This document shows positions 43,950-53,410 of a DNA stretch of 64,000 nucleotides, piece by piece. The notes below the pieces were generated by a model. The model did no database searches and had not been told where the DNA came from. It was given only the letters and a program-made list of their open reading frames with translations. The first letter of the stretch is position 1; each line of letters begins with the position of its first letter. Made by a program: the position numbers and the translations under genes. The DNA is from Pseudomonas brassicacearum (GTDB lineage: Bacteria; Pseudomonadota; Gammaproteobacteria; Pseudomonadales; Pseudomonadaceae), in the NCBI RefSeq assembly GCF_003732225.1, contig NZ_MOBJ01000001.1:124001-188000 (forward strand), read 5' to 3'.

Positions 43950-44837
43950 TTATAAGCCGGGTGACGGAGAATTGACGGCACTCTCACGTCCCGGCGACTT
44001 GACAGTCGTCGGTGCAGTTTGTGTGCCAGCACGCTTCAACGCAGCGTCGGGTTTTGCATTGGCGGTTCCGGTACCGGTCAGGCTGCGGCGTACATCGAGA
44101 TTGCGCGACACCACCAACACTACCCGCCGGTTACGCGCACGCCCTTCGGTGGTCGCGTTATTGGCCACCGGCTGGAACTCGCCATAACCCACCGAGGCCA
44201 GTCGCCCAGGGTTGACACCCTGCATGGCGAGCATGCGCACGATACTCGCCGAACGGGCCGAGGACAGCTCCCAGTTGGTCGGGTACTGCGCGGTGCGGAT
44301 CGGTTGATCGTCGGTGAAGCCTTCAACGTGAATCGGGTTGTCGAACGGTTTCAGAATCGCTGCGACCTTGTCGATGATGTTGAACGCGATATCGCTGGGC
44401 ATCGCATCACCGCTGCCGAACAGCAGGCTGGAATTCAGTTCGATTTCGACCCACAACTCGTTACCACGCACGGTCATCTGATTGGAGCTGATCAAATCGC
44501 CAAACGCTGCACTGATGTCGTCTGCAATGCTTTTGAGCGGATCCTTGCTGGCCTGGGCGATGCCGGCATCGATCTGCTCGCTGTCCTTGACCAGCGGTTT
44601 GGCCGGGGTGACCGTCTTCGGACGCTCGTCGCCGATAGGGATCGGCTTGAGGGCGCGGTCGGAGTTGGTAAAAACCCCCACCAGCGCTTCGGAAATTTCC
44701 TTGTACTTGCCTTCGTTGATCGAAGAGATGGAGTACATCACCACGAAAAAAGCGAACAGCAGCGTGATGAAGTCCGCGTAGGACACCAGCCAGCGCTCGT
44801 GATTGACGTGTTCATCATGCTGACGACGGCGTGCCAT
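43950..44837 (-). CDS. motD: Flagellar motor stator protein MotD (MotB type)
   Basis: This is a 295-residue stator subunit. The single N-terminal helix carries the proton-channel aspartate in WLVSYADFITLLFAFFVVMY. The C-terminal OmpA/MotB peptidoglycan-binding domain contains IHVEGFTDDQPIR, NWELSSARSASIVRML, LASVGYGEFQPVANN and GRARNRRVVLVV. It pairs with MotC, encoded 12 bases upstream, as the second stator of polar flagella in Pseudomonas. Confidence 0.95.
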   Translation of the reverse strand: MARRRQHDEHVNHERWLVSYADFITLLFAFFVVMYSISSINEGKYKEISEALVGVFTNSDRALKPIPIGDERPKTVTPAKPLVKDSEQIDAGIAQASKDPLKSIADDISAAFGDLISSNQMTVRGNELWVEIELNSSLLFGSGDAMPSDIAFNIIDKVAAILKPFDNPIHVEGFTDDQPIRTAQYPTNWELSSARSASIVRMLAMQGVNPGRLASVGYGEFQPVANNATTEGRARNRRVVLVVSRNLDVRRSLTGTGTANAKPDAALKRAGTQTAPTTVKSPGRESAVNSPSPGL

Positions 44838-44849
44838 GAGGTTATTCCC

Positions 44850-45590
44850 TTAATCCATGAAGCCTTGAAGCTTCAACTCAATGGAGCGAGGGTTTTCACC
44901 TTCGGCGATCGACAGAATGCCTTCCAGCAACATTTCGCGATAACGCGACTGCCGCAATGCGATGGACTTGAGTTTGCTGGCAATCGGCAACAATACAAGG
45001 TTGGCGCTGGCCACACCGTAGATGGTCGCAACGAACGCCACGGCAATACCGCTGCCCAGTTGCGACGGATCGCCGAGGTTGCCCATGACGTGGATCAGGC
45101 CCATGACCGCACCGATGATGCCGATGGTCGGCGCGTAGCCGCCCATGCTTTCAAAGACTTTGGCCGCTTCGATGTCACGGCTTTCCTGGGTGTAGAAATC
45201 CACCTCCAGAATGCTGCGAATCGACTCGGGTTCAGCGCCATCGACCAGCAGCTGCAAGCCTTTGCGCGAGTAGCTGTCGGGTTCGGTGTCCGCTACGCCT
45301 TCAAGCCCGAGCAAACCTTCCTTGCGCGCGGTAAGGCTCCAGTTGACCACGCGGTCGATGCCACCGGCCAGGTCGACGCGCGGTGGAAACAGGATCCAGC
45401 CGAGAATCTGCATGGCACGCTTGAAGGCACTCATCGGCGACTGCAACAACGCAGCGCCGATGGTCCCGCCAAGCACGATCAACGCCGCAGGGCCATTGGC
45501 CAAGGCACCGAGATGACCACCTTCCAGGTAGTTGCCACCAATAATGGCGATGAACGCCATGATGATCCCGATAAGGCTCAATACATCCAT
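44850..45590 (-). CDS. motC: Flagellar motor stator protein MotC (MotA type)
   Basis: This is a 246-residue, four-helix MotA-family protein: [37 protein letters not shown], the cytoplasmic EGLLGLEG and RKGLQLLVDG segment, and VFESMGGYAPTIGIIGAVMG (helix 3 with the conserved proline and glycines). The ATG at 45590 overlaps the cheB stop (TGATG), which favours it over the ATG at 45599. Confidence 0.94.
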   Translation of the reverse strand: MDVLSLIGIIMAFIAIIGGNYLEGGHLGALANGPAALIVLGGTIGAALLQSPMSAFKRAMQILGWILFPPRVDLAGGIDRVVNWSLTARKEGLLGLEGVADTEPDSYSRKGLQLLVDGAEPESIRSILEVDFYTQESRDIEAAKVFESMGGYAPTIGIIGAVMGLIHVMGNLGDPSQLGSGIAVAFVATIYGVASANLVLLPIASKLKSIALRQSRYREMLLEGILSIAEGENPRSIELKLQGFMD

Positions 45591-46732
45591 CAGATGCACG
45601 CCTCGGCCAAGTGCTTGCCGATCTCGTCAAGGCTGTAAATCGCGTCTGCCAGATCGGCTTTGACGATCGCCATCGGCATGCCGTAGATCACGCAACTGGC
45701 TTCATCCTGAGCCCAGACCGCACTGCCGCCCTGCTTGAGCAGACGCGCGCCTTCGCGACCGTCGGCGCCCATGCCGGTGAGCACTACCGCCAGAACTTTG
45801 TCACCGTAGGACTTGGCCGCCGAACCGAAGGTGATATCCACGCACGGCTTGTAGTTCAGACGCTCGTCGCCCGGGAGGATTTTCACCGCGCCACGGCCGT
45901 CGATCATCATTTGTTTACCACCCGGTGCCAGCAAGGCCAGGCCAGGACGCAGGATGTCACCATCCTCGGCTTCCTTGACGCTGATCTGGCAGAGCTTGTC
46001 CAGACGTTCGGCAAAGGCCTTGGTGAAGGCCGCCGGCATGTGCTGGATCAACACGATCGGCGCCGGGAAGTTTGCCGGCAGCTGCGTCAGCACCCGCTGC
46101 AACGCCACCGGGCCACCCGTTGAAGTACCAATGGCAACCAGTTTGTAGGCTTTGCGTTTCGGTGCCGGCGACGATGCACTGGTAGCCGGTGCGCGCGCAG
46201 GAATCGGTGCCGGAGCCGGACGCGCAGGTACAGGTGCAGGTGCACTGCTGCCGTAACTGCCGAAACTCGACGGTGCAGGTGTCGGGGCAGGCGCGACGGC
46301 TGGTGCCGGGGCGCTGTAGGCGCTGAAACGACGGTTACTGCGCGAAATGCTGTGAACCTTTTCGCACAGCAATTGCTTGACCTTCTCGGGGTTACGCGAG
46401 ATGTCTTCGAAATTCTTCGGCAGGAAATCCACCGCGCCAGCGTCCAGCGCATCGAGGGTGACCCGAGCGCCTTCGTGCGTCAGCGAGGAGAACATCAAAA
46501 CCGGGGTAGGACAGCGCTGCATGATGTGCCGCACCGCCGTGATGCCATCCATCATCGGCATCTCGTAGTCCATGGTGATCACGTCTGGCTTGAGGGCCAG
46601 GGCCTGATCGATCGCCTCTTTACCGTTGGTCGCCGTACCGACGACCTGGATACTCGGATCCGCTGAGAGAATTTCCGAGACGCGGCGGCGGAAAAAACCG
46701 GAATCATCCACCACCAGGACTTTGACTGCCAT
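45590..46732 (-). CDS. cheB: Chemotaxis protein-glutamate methylesterase CheB
   Basis: This is a 380-residue response regulator and esterase. The receiver domain has [13 protein letters not shown] and the phospho-acceptor in [15 protein letters not shown] long Ala/Pro linker (about residues 135-195) follows. The methylesterase domain shows the serine in [36 protein letters not shown] and [14 protein letters not shown]. It demethylates receptors for adaptation. The ATG at 46732 with GGAGTG upstream is preferred over the longer frame. Confidence 0.95.
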   Translation of the reverse strand: MAVKVLVVDDSGFFRRRVSEILSADPSIQVVGTATNGKEAIDQALALKPDVITMDYEMPMMDGITAVRHIMQRCPTPVLMFSSLTHEGARVTLDALDAGAVDFLPKNFEDISRNPEKVKQLLCEKVHSISRSNRRFSAYSAPAPAVAPAPTPAPSSFGSYGSSAPAPVPARPAPAPIPARAPATSASSPAPKRKAYKLVAIGTSTGGPVALQRVLTQLPANFPAPIVLIQHMPAAFTKAFAERLDKLCQISVKEAEDGDILRPGLALLAPGGKQMMIDGRGAVKILPGDERLNYKPCVDITFGSAAKSYGDKVLAVVLTGMGADGREGARLLKQGGSAVWAQDEASCVIYGMPMAIVKADLADAIYSLDEIGKHLAEACI

Positions 46733-46781
46733 AAACACTCCGTTAGACGGAGCGAGGCTCAGTCGCCCCGCTCCACCAGAA

Positions 46782-49013
46782 TCAAATACGCCGTGCGGCG
46801 TAACGCTTGAGCATGCTCGGAACATCGAGAATCAAGGCGATGCGGCCGTCACCGGTAATGGTGGCGCCGGACATGCCCGGGGTTCCCTGGAGCATTTTGC
46901 CCAATGGCTTGATGACCACTTCTTCCTGGCCCACCAGTTGATCGACGACGAAGCCGATCCGCTGAGTGCCCACCGAAAGGATCACCACATGGCCTTCACG
47001 CTGCTCTTCGTGAGCGGCGGAGCTGACCAGCCAGCGCTTGAGGTAAAACAGTGGCAACGCCTTGTCCCGCACGATCACCACTTCCTGACCGTCGACCACA
47101 TTGGTGCGCGACAGGTCGAGGTGGAAGATCTCGTTGACGTTGACCAGCGGGAAGGCGAAGGCCTGATTGCCGAGCATGACCATCAGCGTCGGCATGATCG
47201 CCAGGGTCAACGGGACCTTGATGACGATCTTCGAGCCTTTGCCCTTGGTCGAGTAGATATTGATGGTGCCGTTGAGCTGGGCGATCTTGGTTTTCACCAC
47301 GTCCATGCCCACGCCACGACCGGACACATCGGAGATCTCGGTTTTGGTCGAGAAACCCGGCGCGAAGATCAGGTTGAAGCAGTCTGACTCGCTGAGACGG
47401 TCCGCCGCATCCTTGTCCATCAAGCCTTTCTTCACGGCGATACCGCGCAAAACATCAGCGTCCATGCCCTTGCCGTCATCAGAGATGGACAGCAGGATGT
47501 GATCGCCTTCCTGTTCTGCGGACAGAATCACTTTGCCGCTGCGAGGCTTGCCCATCGCCTCACGATCAGCCGGTTCTTCGATACCGTGGTCGACCGAGTT
47601 GCGCACCAAGTGGACCAACGGGTCGGCCAGGGCCTCGACGAGGTTCTTGTCGAGGTCGGTTTCTTCGCCGACCAGTTCCAGGTTGATCTCTTTCTTCAAC
47701 TGACGCGCGAGATCGCGAACCAGTCGTGGGAAGCGCCCGAAAACTTTCTTGATCGGCTGCATCCGGGTCTTCATCACCGCGGTCTGCAAGTCGGCCGTGA
47801 CCACGTCGAGGTTCGACACGGCCTTGGACATGGCTTCGTCGCCGCTGTTAAGCCCCAGACGAACCAGACGGTTACGGACCAGTACCAGCTCGCCGACCAT
47901 GTTCATGATTTCGTCGAGACGCGCGGTATCCACGCGGACGGTGGTCTCGGCTTCACTGGCCGGTTTTTCCGGTGGCGGAGAAGCCGGTGCACGGGCCGGA
48001 GCCGGTGCAGCAGCGGCAGCAGGCTTCGGCGCTTCAGCTTTTGGCTCAGGCGCTTTGGCGACAGGCTTGGGGGCTGCGGCCTTGGCGACTGGTGCCGCCA
48101 CCGAGGCAGCAGAACCTGTGCCGACCTCGGTAAACTTGCCTTTGCCATGCAATTCGTCGAGCAGCGACTCGAACTCGTGATCGGAGATCAGATCGCTGCC
48201 GGCTGCCGCGGCCACAGGTGCGGCTGGCGCCGGAACGGCGGCAATTGCCGACTCCAGTGCATCAACGGCAAAGTTGCCTTTGCCATGCAACTGATCGAGC
48301 AATGCTTCGAATTCGTCATCGGTAATGTCAGAGCTGTCGCCTGCCGCTTTCGGGGCAACCGGTGCAGTTGGCGCTACCACCGCATCGGCGGCGAACTGGC
48401 CTTTACCGTGTAGCTGGTCGAGCAACGACTCGAACTCGGCATCGGTGATTTCATCGCTGCCGGCAGCCGCTTGAGGTGCCTGGACAACGGATGCTTCGGC
48501 CTCAGCCTTGACCGCGTTCAGCGAGTCCAGCAGCAGTTCGAATTCATTGTCGGTGATGTCGCCCGATTCGCTTTCAGCGGCAGGTGTTTCGACCACTTCA
48601 GCAACAGGTGCCACATCGGCCGCTTGAGGCTCGGCGAGACGCGCCAGAGCCGCCAGCAGTTCCGGCGTAGCCGCAGTGATTGGTGCACGTTCGCGGACTT
48701 CGCTGAACATGCTGTTCACCGCGTCCAGCGCTTCGAGAACCACGTCCATCAGTTCCGAGTCGACGCGACGCTCACCCTTGCGCAGGATGTCGAACACGTT
48801 CTCGGCGATGTGACAGCACTCCACCAGCTCGTTGAGCTGGAGGAAGCCGGCGCCCCCTTTTACAGTGTGAAAACCGCGAAAAATTGCATTGAGCAGGTCC
48901 GCATCATCGGGTCGGCTTTCCAGCTCGACCAGTTGCTCGGACAGTTGCTCTAGAATCTCGCCGGCCTCAACCAGGAAATCCTGAAGGATCTCTTCATCGG
49001 CGCCGAAGCTCAT
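46782..49013 (-). CDS. cheA: Chemotaxis histidine kinase CheA with four linker repeats
   Basis: This 743-residue kinase phosphorylates CheY and CheB. The P1 domain carries phospho-acceptor His49 in [12 protein letters not shown]. The dimerisation region follows [20 protein letters not shown]. The ATPase domain has N-box [15 protein letters not shown]1 DDGKGMD and G2 [12 protein letters not shown], and the P5 CheW-like domain ends the protein. Between P1 and P3 (about residues 150-300) lie four copies of a short acidic motif, [19 protein letters not shown], instead of a usual P2 domain. It lies 49 bases upstream of cheB and 14 bases after cheZ. Confidence 0.96.
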   Translation of the reverse strand: MSFGADEEILQDFLVEAGEILEQLSEQLVELESRPDDADLLNAIFRGFHTVKGGAGFLQLNELVECCHIAENVFDILRKGERRVDSELMDVVLEALDAVNSMFSEVRERAPITAATPELLAALARLAEPQAADVAPVAEVVETPAAESESGDITDNEFELLLDSLNAVKAEAEASVVQAPQAAAGSDEITDAEFESLLDQLHGKGQFAADAVVAPTAPVAPKAAGDSSDITDDEFEALLDQLHGKGNFAVDALESAIAAVPAPAAPVAAAAGSDLISDHEFESLLDELHGKGKFTEVGTGSAASVAAPVAKAAAPKPVAKAPEPKAEAPKPAAAAAPAPARAPASPPPEKPASEAETTVRVDTARLDEIMNMVGELVLVRNRLVRLGLNSGDEAMSKAVSNLDVVTADLQTAVMKTRMQPIKKVFGRFPRLVRDLARQLKKEINLELVGEETDLDKNLVEALADPLVHLVRNSVDHGIEEPADREAMGKPRSGKVILSAEQEGDHILLSISDDGKGMDADVLRGIAVKKGLMDKDAADRLSESDCFNLIFAPGFSTKTEISDVSGRGVGMDVVKTKIAQLNGTINIYSTKGKGSKIVIKVPLTLAIMPTLMVMLGNQAFAFPLVNVNEIFHLDLSRTNVVDGQEVVIVRDKALPLFYLKRWLVSSAAHEEQREGHVVILSVGTQRIGFVVDQLVGQEEVVIKPLGKMLQGTPGMSGATITGDGRIALILDVPSMLKRYAARRI

Positions 49014-49027
49014 GTGTATGGGTGCTC

Positions 49028-49816
49028 CTAGAATCCAAGGCTGGAAAGCAAATCGTCTACATCGTCCTGACCGGACACAACGTCTTCTCGTTTATCGGCA
49101 TGAATCTGCGGACCTTCACCCTGCGAGAGATGTTTTTGCGGATCTTTTTCAGCCAGCATCGCTTCATGGTCATGTTCGATGCCCGCAAAGCGGTCGACCT
49201 GACTGGCCATGAGCACGAGCTTGAGCAGGTTGCTTTCGACTTCGGTGACCAATTGGGTCACGCGCTTGATCACCTGACCGGTTAGATCCTGGTAATCCTG
49301 AGCCAGCAGAATATCGTTGAGGTTGCCCGAGACGACCTGAGTCTGCTCGACGCTACGCGTCAGGAAAGCGTCGACACGCCGGGCCAGCTCGCGGAACTCT
49401 TCGGCACCGACTTCGCGACGCATGAAGCGCCCCCAGTCCGTGCTCAAGGCCTGGGCATCGGTGCTCAGACCATTGACCAGCGGAGTGCTGTTCTCGACCA
49501 GGTCCATGGTGCGGTTCGCGGCCGCCTCAGTCAGCTTGACCACATAGGACAGGCGCTCGGTAGCATCCGTGATCTGCGAGACTTCCTCGGCTTGCGGCAT
49601 GTGCGGGTCAATCTGAAAATTGACGATCGCGCTATGCAGTTCACGAGTGAGCTTGCCCACTTCCTGGTACAGGCCGCGGTCACGGGTCTGATTGAGCTCA
49701 TGGATCAGTTGCACAGCGTCGCCGAACCTGCCCTTTTCAAGGCTTTCGACCAGTTCCTGGGCATGTTTTTTCAGGGTCGATTCGAAATCGCCCTGTGAAG
49801 ATTCTCTTTGCTCCAT
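49028..49816 (-). CDS. cheZ: CheY-P phosphatase CheZ
   Basis: This is a 262-residue, mostly helical phosphatase that dephosphorylates CheY-P. The active segment is LLAQDYQDLTGQVIKRV, with the catalytic Gln and acidic residues. The long helical hairpin lies at about residues 60-190, and the C-terminal CheY-binding helix is DDVDDLLSSLGF. The ATG at 49816 is chosen over 49846 because the longer frame reaches into the cheY stop region. Confidence 0.94.
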   Translation of the reverse strand: MEQRESSQGDFESTLKKHAQELVESLEKGRFGDAVQLIHELNQTRDRGLYQEVGKLTRELHSAIVNFQIDPHMPQAEEVSQITDATERLSYVVKLTEAAANRTMDLVENSTPLVNGLSTDAQALSTDWGRFMRREVGAEEFRELARRVDAFLTRSVEQTQVVSGNLNDILLAQDYQDLTGQVIKRVTQLVTEVESNLLKLVLMASQVDRFAGIEHDHEAMLAEKDPQKHLSQGEGPQIHADKREDVVSGQDDVDDLLSSLGF

Positions 49817-49847
49817 AGCTCCCCCCGTGGCGCAGTGGCTCCGCACA

Positions 49848-50219
49848 TCAACCGATGCGTTCGAATATTTTTTCGATCTTTTCTTTCAACGCCTGGGCCG
49901 TGAAGGGTTTGACCACATAGCCGTTTACACCGGCTTGAGCGGCTTCGATGATCTGCTCGCGCTTGGCTTCGGCAGTGACCATCAGTACCGGAAGATGCTT
50001 AAGTTTTTCATCGGCGCGCACATGGCGCAGCAGATCGATACCGGTCATGCCAGGCATGTTCCAGTCCGTTACCAGAAAGTCGATGCTCCCGCTGTTGAGG
50101 ACGGGAATGGCGGTAATACCGTCGTCCGCCTCGACCGTGTTGGTGAACCCAAGGTCACGCAACAGGTTCTTAATGATCCGCCGCATCGTTGAGAAGTCAT
50201 CAACGATGAGGATTTTCAT
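49848..50219 (-). CDS. cheY: Chemotaxis response regulator CheY
   Basis: This 123-residue single receiver domain binds the FliM/FliN switch when phosphorylated. It has the acidic pair in [12 protein letters not shown], phospho-acceptor Asp52 in [11 protein letters not shown], Thr in [11 protein letters not shown] and Lys in [10 protein letters not shown]. The ATG at 50219 gives the family start [10 protein letters not shown] 166-base gap separates it from fliA and may carry its own promoter, but I see no clear sigma-28 site. Confidence 0.96.
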   Translation of the reverse strand: MKILIVDDFSTMRRIIKNLLRDLGFTNTVEADDGITAIPVLNSGSIDFLVTDWNMPGMTGIDLLRHVRADEKLKHLPVLMVTAEAKREQIIEAAQAGVNGYVVKPFTAQALKEKIEKIFERIG

Positions 50220-50385
50220 GTTCTTGTCCAATTCGACCTCCAAGCAGTCTTAAACGCGCCCAGCACCTGGACGCGCCATTCAATCAATCAGGCAGAGCAC
50301 TCAACGACTGTCTGGAGCACAACGGATTGAGACCGGCACAGCGTTACGCCATGCCTGTTTCGTTCGCAGTGTCCCCACACTGCTG

Positions 50386-51126
50386 TCAGCGCGCTCGCCA
50401 CTCCCCCAAACGCCCCCGCAAACGGGCCGCGCACTGGCTGTGTAACTGGCTGACCCGCGATTCGCTGACCCCCAGGACCTCACCGATTTCCTTGAGGTTC
50501 AGCTCTTCGTCGTAGTACAGCGCCAACACCAGTCGCTCACGCTCCGGCAAATTGGCAATCGCATCCGCCAGTGCAGCCTGGAAGCGTTCATCTTCCAGGT
50601 CGCGCGACGGTTCGAGATGAGCACTCGCGCCATCCTCGTGCAGCCCTTCATGCTCGCCGTCCTGCAACAGATCGTCGAAGCTGAACAGGCGACTGCCCAA
50701 GGTGTCATTCAAAATCCCGTAATAATCGTCGAGACTCAATTGGAGTTCGGCCGCAACCTCGTGATCTTTAGCGTCACGCCCGGTTTTAGCTTCAATTGAG
50801 CGAATCGCGTCACTCACCATCCGGGTATTGCGGTGGACCGAGCGTGGCGCCCAGTCACCCTTGCGGACTTCATCGAGCATCGCACCACGGATACGGATCC
50901 CCGCGTACGTCTCGAAACTCGCACCTTTGCTCGCGTCGTATTTGGTCGACACTTCAAGCAAACCGATCATTCCCGCCTGGATCAGGTCTTCGACCTGAAC
51001 ACTGGCCGGCAAGCGCGCCAACAGGTGATAGGCAATCCGTTTTACCAGTGGTGCGTAACGCTCGATCAGTTCGTACTGCGCGTCACGCGCCGACTTCTTG
51101 TACAGGTTATAACCGCTGGCTGTCAT
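50386..51126 (-). CDS. fliA: Flagellar sigma factor FliA (sigma-28)
   Basis: This is a 246-residue sigma factor for late flagellar genes. Region 2 has IERYAPLVKRIAYHLLARLP, VEDLIQAGMIGLLEVSTKYD and FETYAGIRIRGAMLDEVRKG. Region 4 helix-turn-helix is LNLKEIGEVLGVSESRVSQL. The ATG at 51126 overlaps the fleN stop (ATGA) and replaces the longer open frame. Confidence 0.96.
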   Translation of the reverse strand: MTASGYNLYKKSARDAQYELIERYAPLVKRIAYHLLARLPASVQVEDLIQAGMIGLLEVSTKYDASKGASFETYAGIRIRGAMLDEVRKGDWAPRSVHRNTRMVSDAIRSIEAKTGRDAKDHEVAAELQLSLDDYYGILNDTLGSRLFSFDDLLQDGEHEGLHEDGASAHLEPSRDLEDERFQAALADAIANLPERERLVLALYYDEELNLKEIGEVLGVSESRVSQLHSQCAARLRGRLGEWRAR

Positions 51127-51953
51127 AGAACCGGACCCGCAGTTTGCTGCACCAGACGCTCGACGAAAAACTCCAGATGCCCACGCGGATTGGCAGGCAG
51201 CGGCCAGGTATCGACTTTCTGCGCGATGGCCTTGAACGCCAGCGCACATTTGGAACGAGGAAAGGCTTCATACACGGCGCGTTGTTTCTGCACAGCCTTG
51301 CGTACGCATTCGTCGTAAGGCACCGCACCGACGTATTGTAAGGCGACGTCGAGGAAGCGGTCCGTGACCTTGGTCAACTTGGCGAACAGATTTCGTCCTT
51401 CCTGCGGGCTTTGCGCCATGTTGGCCAGCACGCGGAAGCGGTTCATGCCGTAATCGCGGTTGAGCAGTTTGATCAGCGCGTAGGCGTCAGTGATCGACGT
51501 CGGCTCGTCGCAAACCACCAGCAACACTTCCTGGGCCGCGCGAACAAAACTGACGACCGACTCACCAATACCCGCCGCCGTGTCGATGACCAATACGTCG
51601 AGGTTGTCGCCAATGTCGCTGAATGCCTGAATCAGGCCAGCATGCTGGGCTGGACTGAGGTGAACCATGCTCTGGGTACCGGACGCTGCTGGAACAATAC
51701 GAATTCCGCCCGGCCCCTGAAGTAATACATCGCGCAGCTCACAGCGGCCTTCGATGACGTCGGCCAGCGTACGCTTGGGCGTGAGCCCCAGCAGGACGTC
51801 GACGTTCGCCAGCCCCAGATCGGCGTCCAACAGCATGACGCGCCGGCCGAGCTCAGCAAGAGCCAGGGACAAGTTCACTGACACATTAGTCTTCCCGACG
51901 CCACCTTTGCCGCCGGTCACTGCGATCACCTGTACGGGATGCATGCTGCCCAT
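51123..51953 (-). CDS. fleN: Flagellar number regulator FleN (FlhG)
   Basis: This is a 276-residue MinD-type ATPase that restrains FleQ and so limits flagellar number. It has deviant Walker A AVTGGKGGVGKTNVSVNL, the aspartate box MLLDADLGLANVDVLLGL, VLVIDTAAGIGESVV and CDEPTSITDAYALIKLL. It begins at 51953, with an alternative ATG at 51944. It is downstream of flhF by 114 bases and coupled to fliA. Confidence 0.95.
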   Translation of the reverse strand: MGSMHPVQVIAVTGGKGGVGKTNVSVNLSLALAELGRRVMLLDADLGLANVDVLLGLTPKRTLADVIEGRCELRDVLLQGPGGIRIVPAASGTQSMVHLSPAQHAGLIQAFSDIGDNLDVLVIDTAAGIGESVVSFVRAAQEVLLVVCDEPTSITDAYALIKLLNRDYGMNRFRVLANMAQSPQEGRNLFAKLTKVTDRFLDVALQYVGAVPYDECVRKAVQKQRAVYEAFPRSKCALAFKAIAQKVDTWPLPANPRGHLEFFVERLVQQTAGPVL

Positions 51954-52067
51954 GTTCGTTCTTTACCTTGTCTTGCTTAGACGCGGGCTACATGACTGGC
52001 TGCGCGCTCACTTCGGAACAATGCATGGCAGGCCATCGATGTAGATACAAATCTATTCATTATTACC

Positions 52068-53399
52068 TCAGCCGACGCGCTTGGTCGGGCTGTGGTAGAG
52101 GTCAGCGAACATATCAGCCATGGCTTCTTCGCTGGGTTCTTCCTGCATCTGCACGCTTACGGCGCGACTGACCAACTGATGCCGGCGCGGTAAATGTAGA
52201 TCATCTGGAATCCGTGGCCCATCGGTCAGATAAGCGACAGGTAATTCGTGACTGATCGCCAGGCTCAACACTTCGCCCAGACTCGCTGTTTCATCCAGTT
52301 TAGTCAGGATGCAGCCTGCCAGCCCGCACCGCTTGTAACTGTGATAAGCGGCAGTCAGCACCTGTTTCTGGCTGGTAGTGGCCAGCACCAGATAATTCTT
52401 CGACTTGATCCCGCGACCGGCCAGGCTTTCCAGCTGCATGCGCAACGCCGGATCACTGGCTTGCAGGCCGGCGGTGTCGATCAACACCACACGCTTGCGC
52501 AGCAGCGGATCAAGGGCTTGCGCCAGGGACTGGCCCGGGTCGACGTGAGTCACCGAGACATTGAGGATACGCCCCAAAGTCTTGAGTTGTTCCTGAGCAC
52601 CGATGCGGTAGCTGTCCATGCTCACCAGCGCGATGTTCTGCGCGCCGTACTTGAGCACGTAACGTGCGGCCAGCTTGGCCAGCGTCGTGGTCTTGCCCAT
52701 GCCGGCAGGGCCGACCATGGCAATCACGCCGCCCTCTTCCAGCGGTTCGATCTCGGGGGTGACGATCATCCGCGCCAGGTGCGCCAACAGCATGCGCCAG
52801 GCCTGACGAGGCTCTTCAATTTCAGTAATCAACTCCAGCAGATCGCGCGACAGCGGGCCGGACAGGCCAATGCGTTGCAGGCGACGCCAGAGGTTGGCTT
52901 GCTGCGGGCGACTGCCTTGCAGCTGGTTCCAGGCCAGCGAGCCCAACTGCACTTCCAGCAATTCGCGCAGCCCATTGAGCTCGAAACGCATCGAGTCGAA
53001 CGCTCGCGGGTCTACCCCGGCGGACGGCGCAGGCGCTGGCGCAGGACGCGGCCGCTCAGCGAAGGTCGGCTCGATCAAAGGCTCCGCAGCGGTCAGCGGC
53101 AAGCCGGCGAACAGCTGGCGATTGGTGCCGGCGCTCGCGTCACTCTCACCGTCGCCACGCAGGCTCAACTCAGCCTGAGCCGTGACAATCCGCGACTGGG
53201 TCTTGCGCAACTCGTCTTCGAGTTCAATGTTCGGCACACGCGGGGCCAGCGCTGACAGCTTGTAATCCAGGGCAGCCGTCAGCTCGACACCACCGGCGAT
53301 CCGGCGATTGCCGATAATGGCGGCATCAGCGCCCAGCTCATCGCGAACCAGCTTCATGGCCTGACGCATATCGGCGGCGAAAAAACGCTTAACTTGCAT
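52068..53399 (-). CDS. flhF: Flagellar polar-placement GTPase FlhF
   Basis: This is a 443-residue SRP-type GTPase that sets the polar site of flagellum assembly. The basic N-terminal B domain (VKRFFAADMRQAMKLVRDEL) is followed by a variable region and the NG domain. G1 is VGPAGMGKTTTLAKLAARY (about 229-247), with VSMDSYRIGAQEQLKTLGRI, G3 LIDTAG and G4 LTKLDETASLGEVL. It follows flhA by 11 bases. Confidence 0.96.
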   Translation of the reverse strand: MQVKRFFAADMRQAMKLVRDELGADAAIIGNRRIAGGVELTAALDYKLSALAPRVPNIELEDELRKTQSRIVTAQAELSLRGDGESDASAGTNRQLFAGLPLTAAEPLIEPTFAERPRPAPAPAPSAGVDPRAFDSMRFELNGLRELLEVQLGSLAWNQLQGSRPQQANLWRRLQRIGLSGPLSRDLLELITEIEEPRQAWRMLLAHLARMIVTPEIEPLEEGGVIAMVGPAGMGKTTTLAKLAARYVLKYGAQNIALVSMDSYRIGAQEQLKTLGRILNVSVTHVDPGQSLAQALDPLLRKRVVLIDTAGLQASDPALRMQLESLAGRGIKSKNYLVLATTSQKQVLTAAYHSYKRCGLAGCILTKLDETASLGEVLSLAISHELPVAYLTDGPRIPDDLHLPRRHQLVSRAVSVQMQEEPSEEAMADMFADLYHSPTKRVG

Positions 53400-53410
53400 A
53401 AACCACTACC

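Noticed and set aside
50220..50385. Sigma-28 promoter upstream of cheY
   Set aside because: I searched the minus strand for TAAA-N15-GCCGATAA and found no acceptable match.
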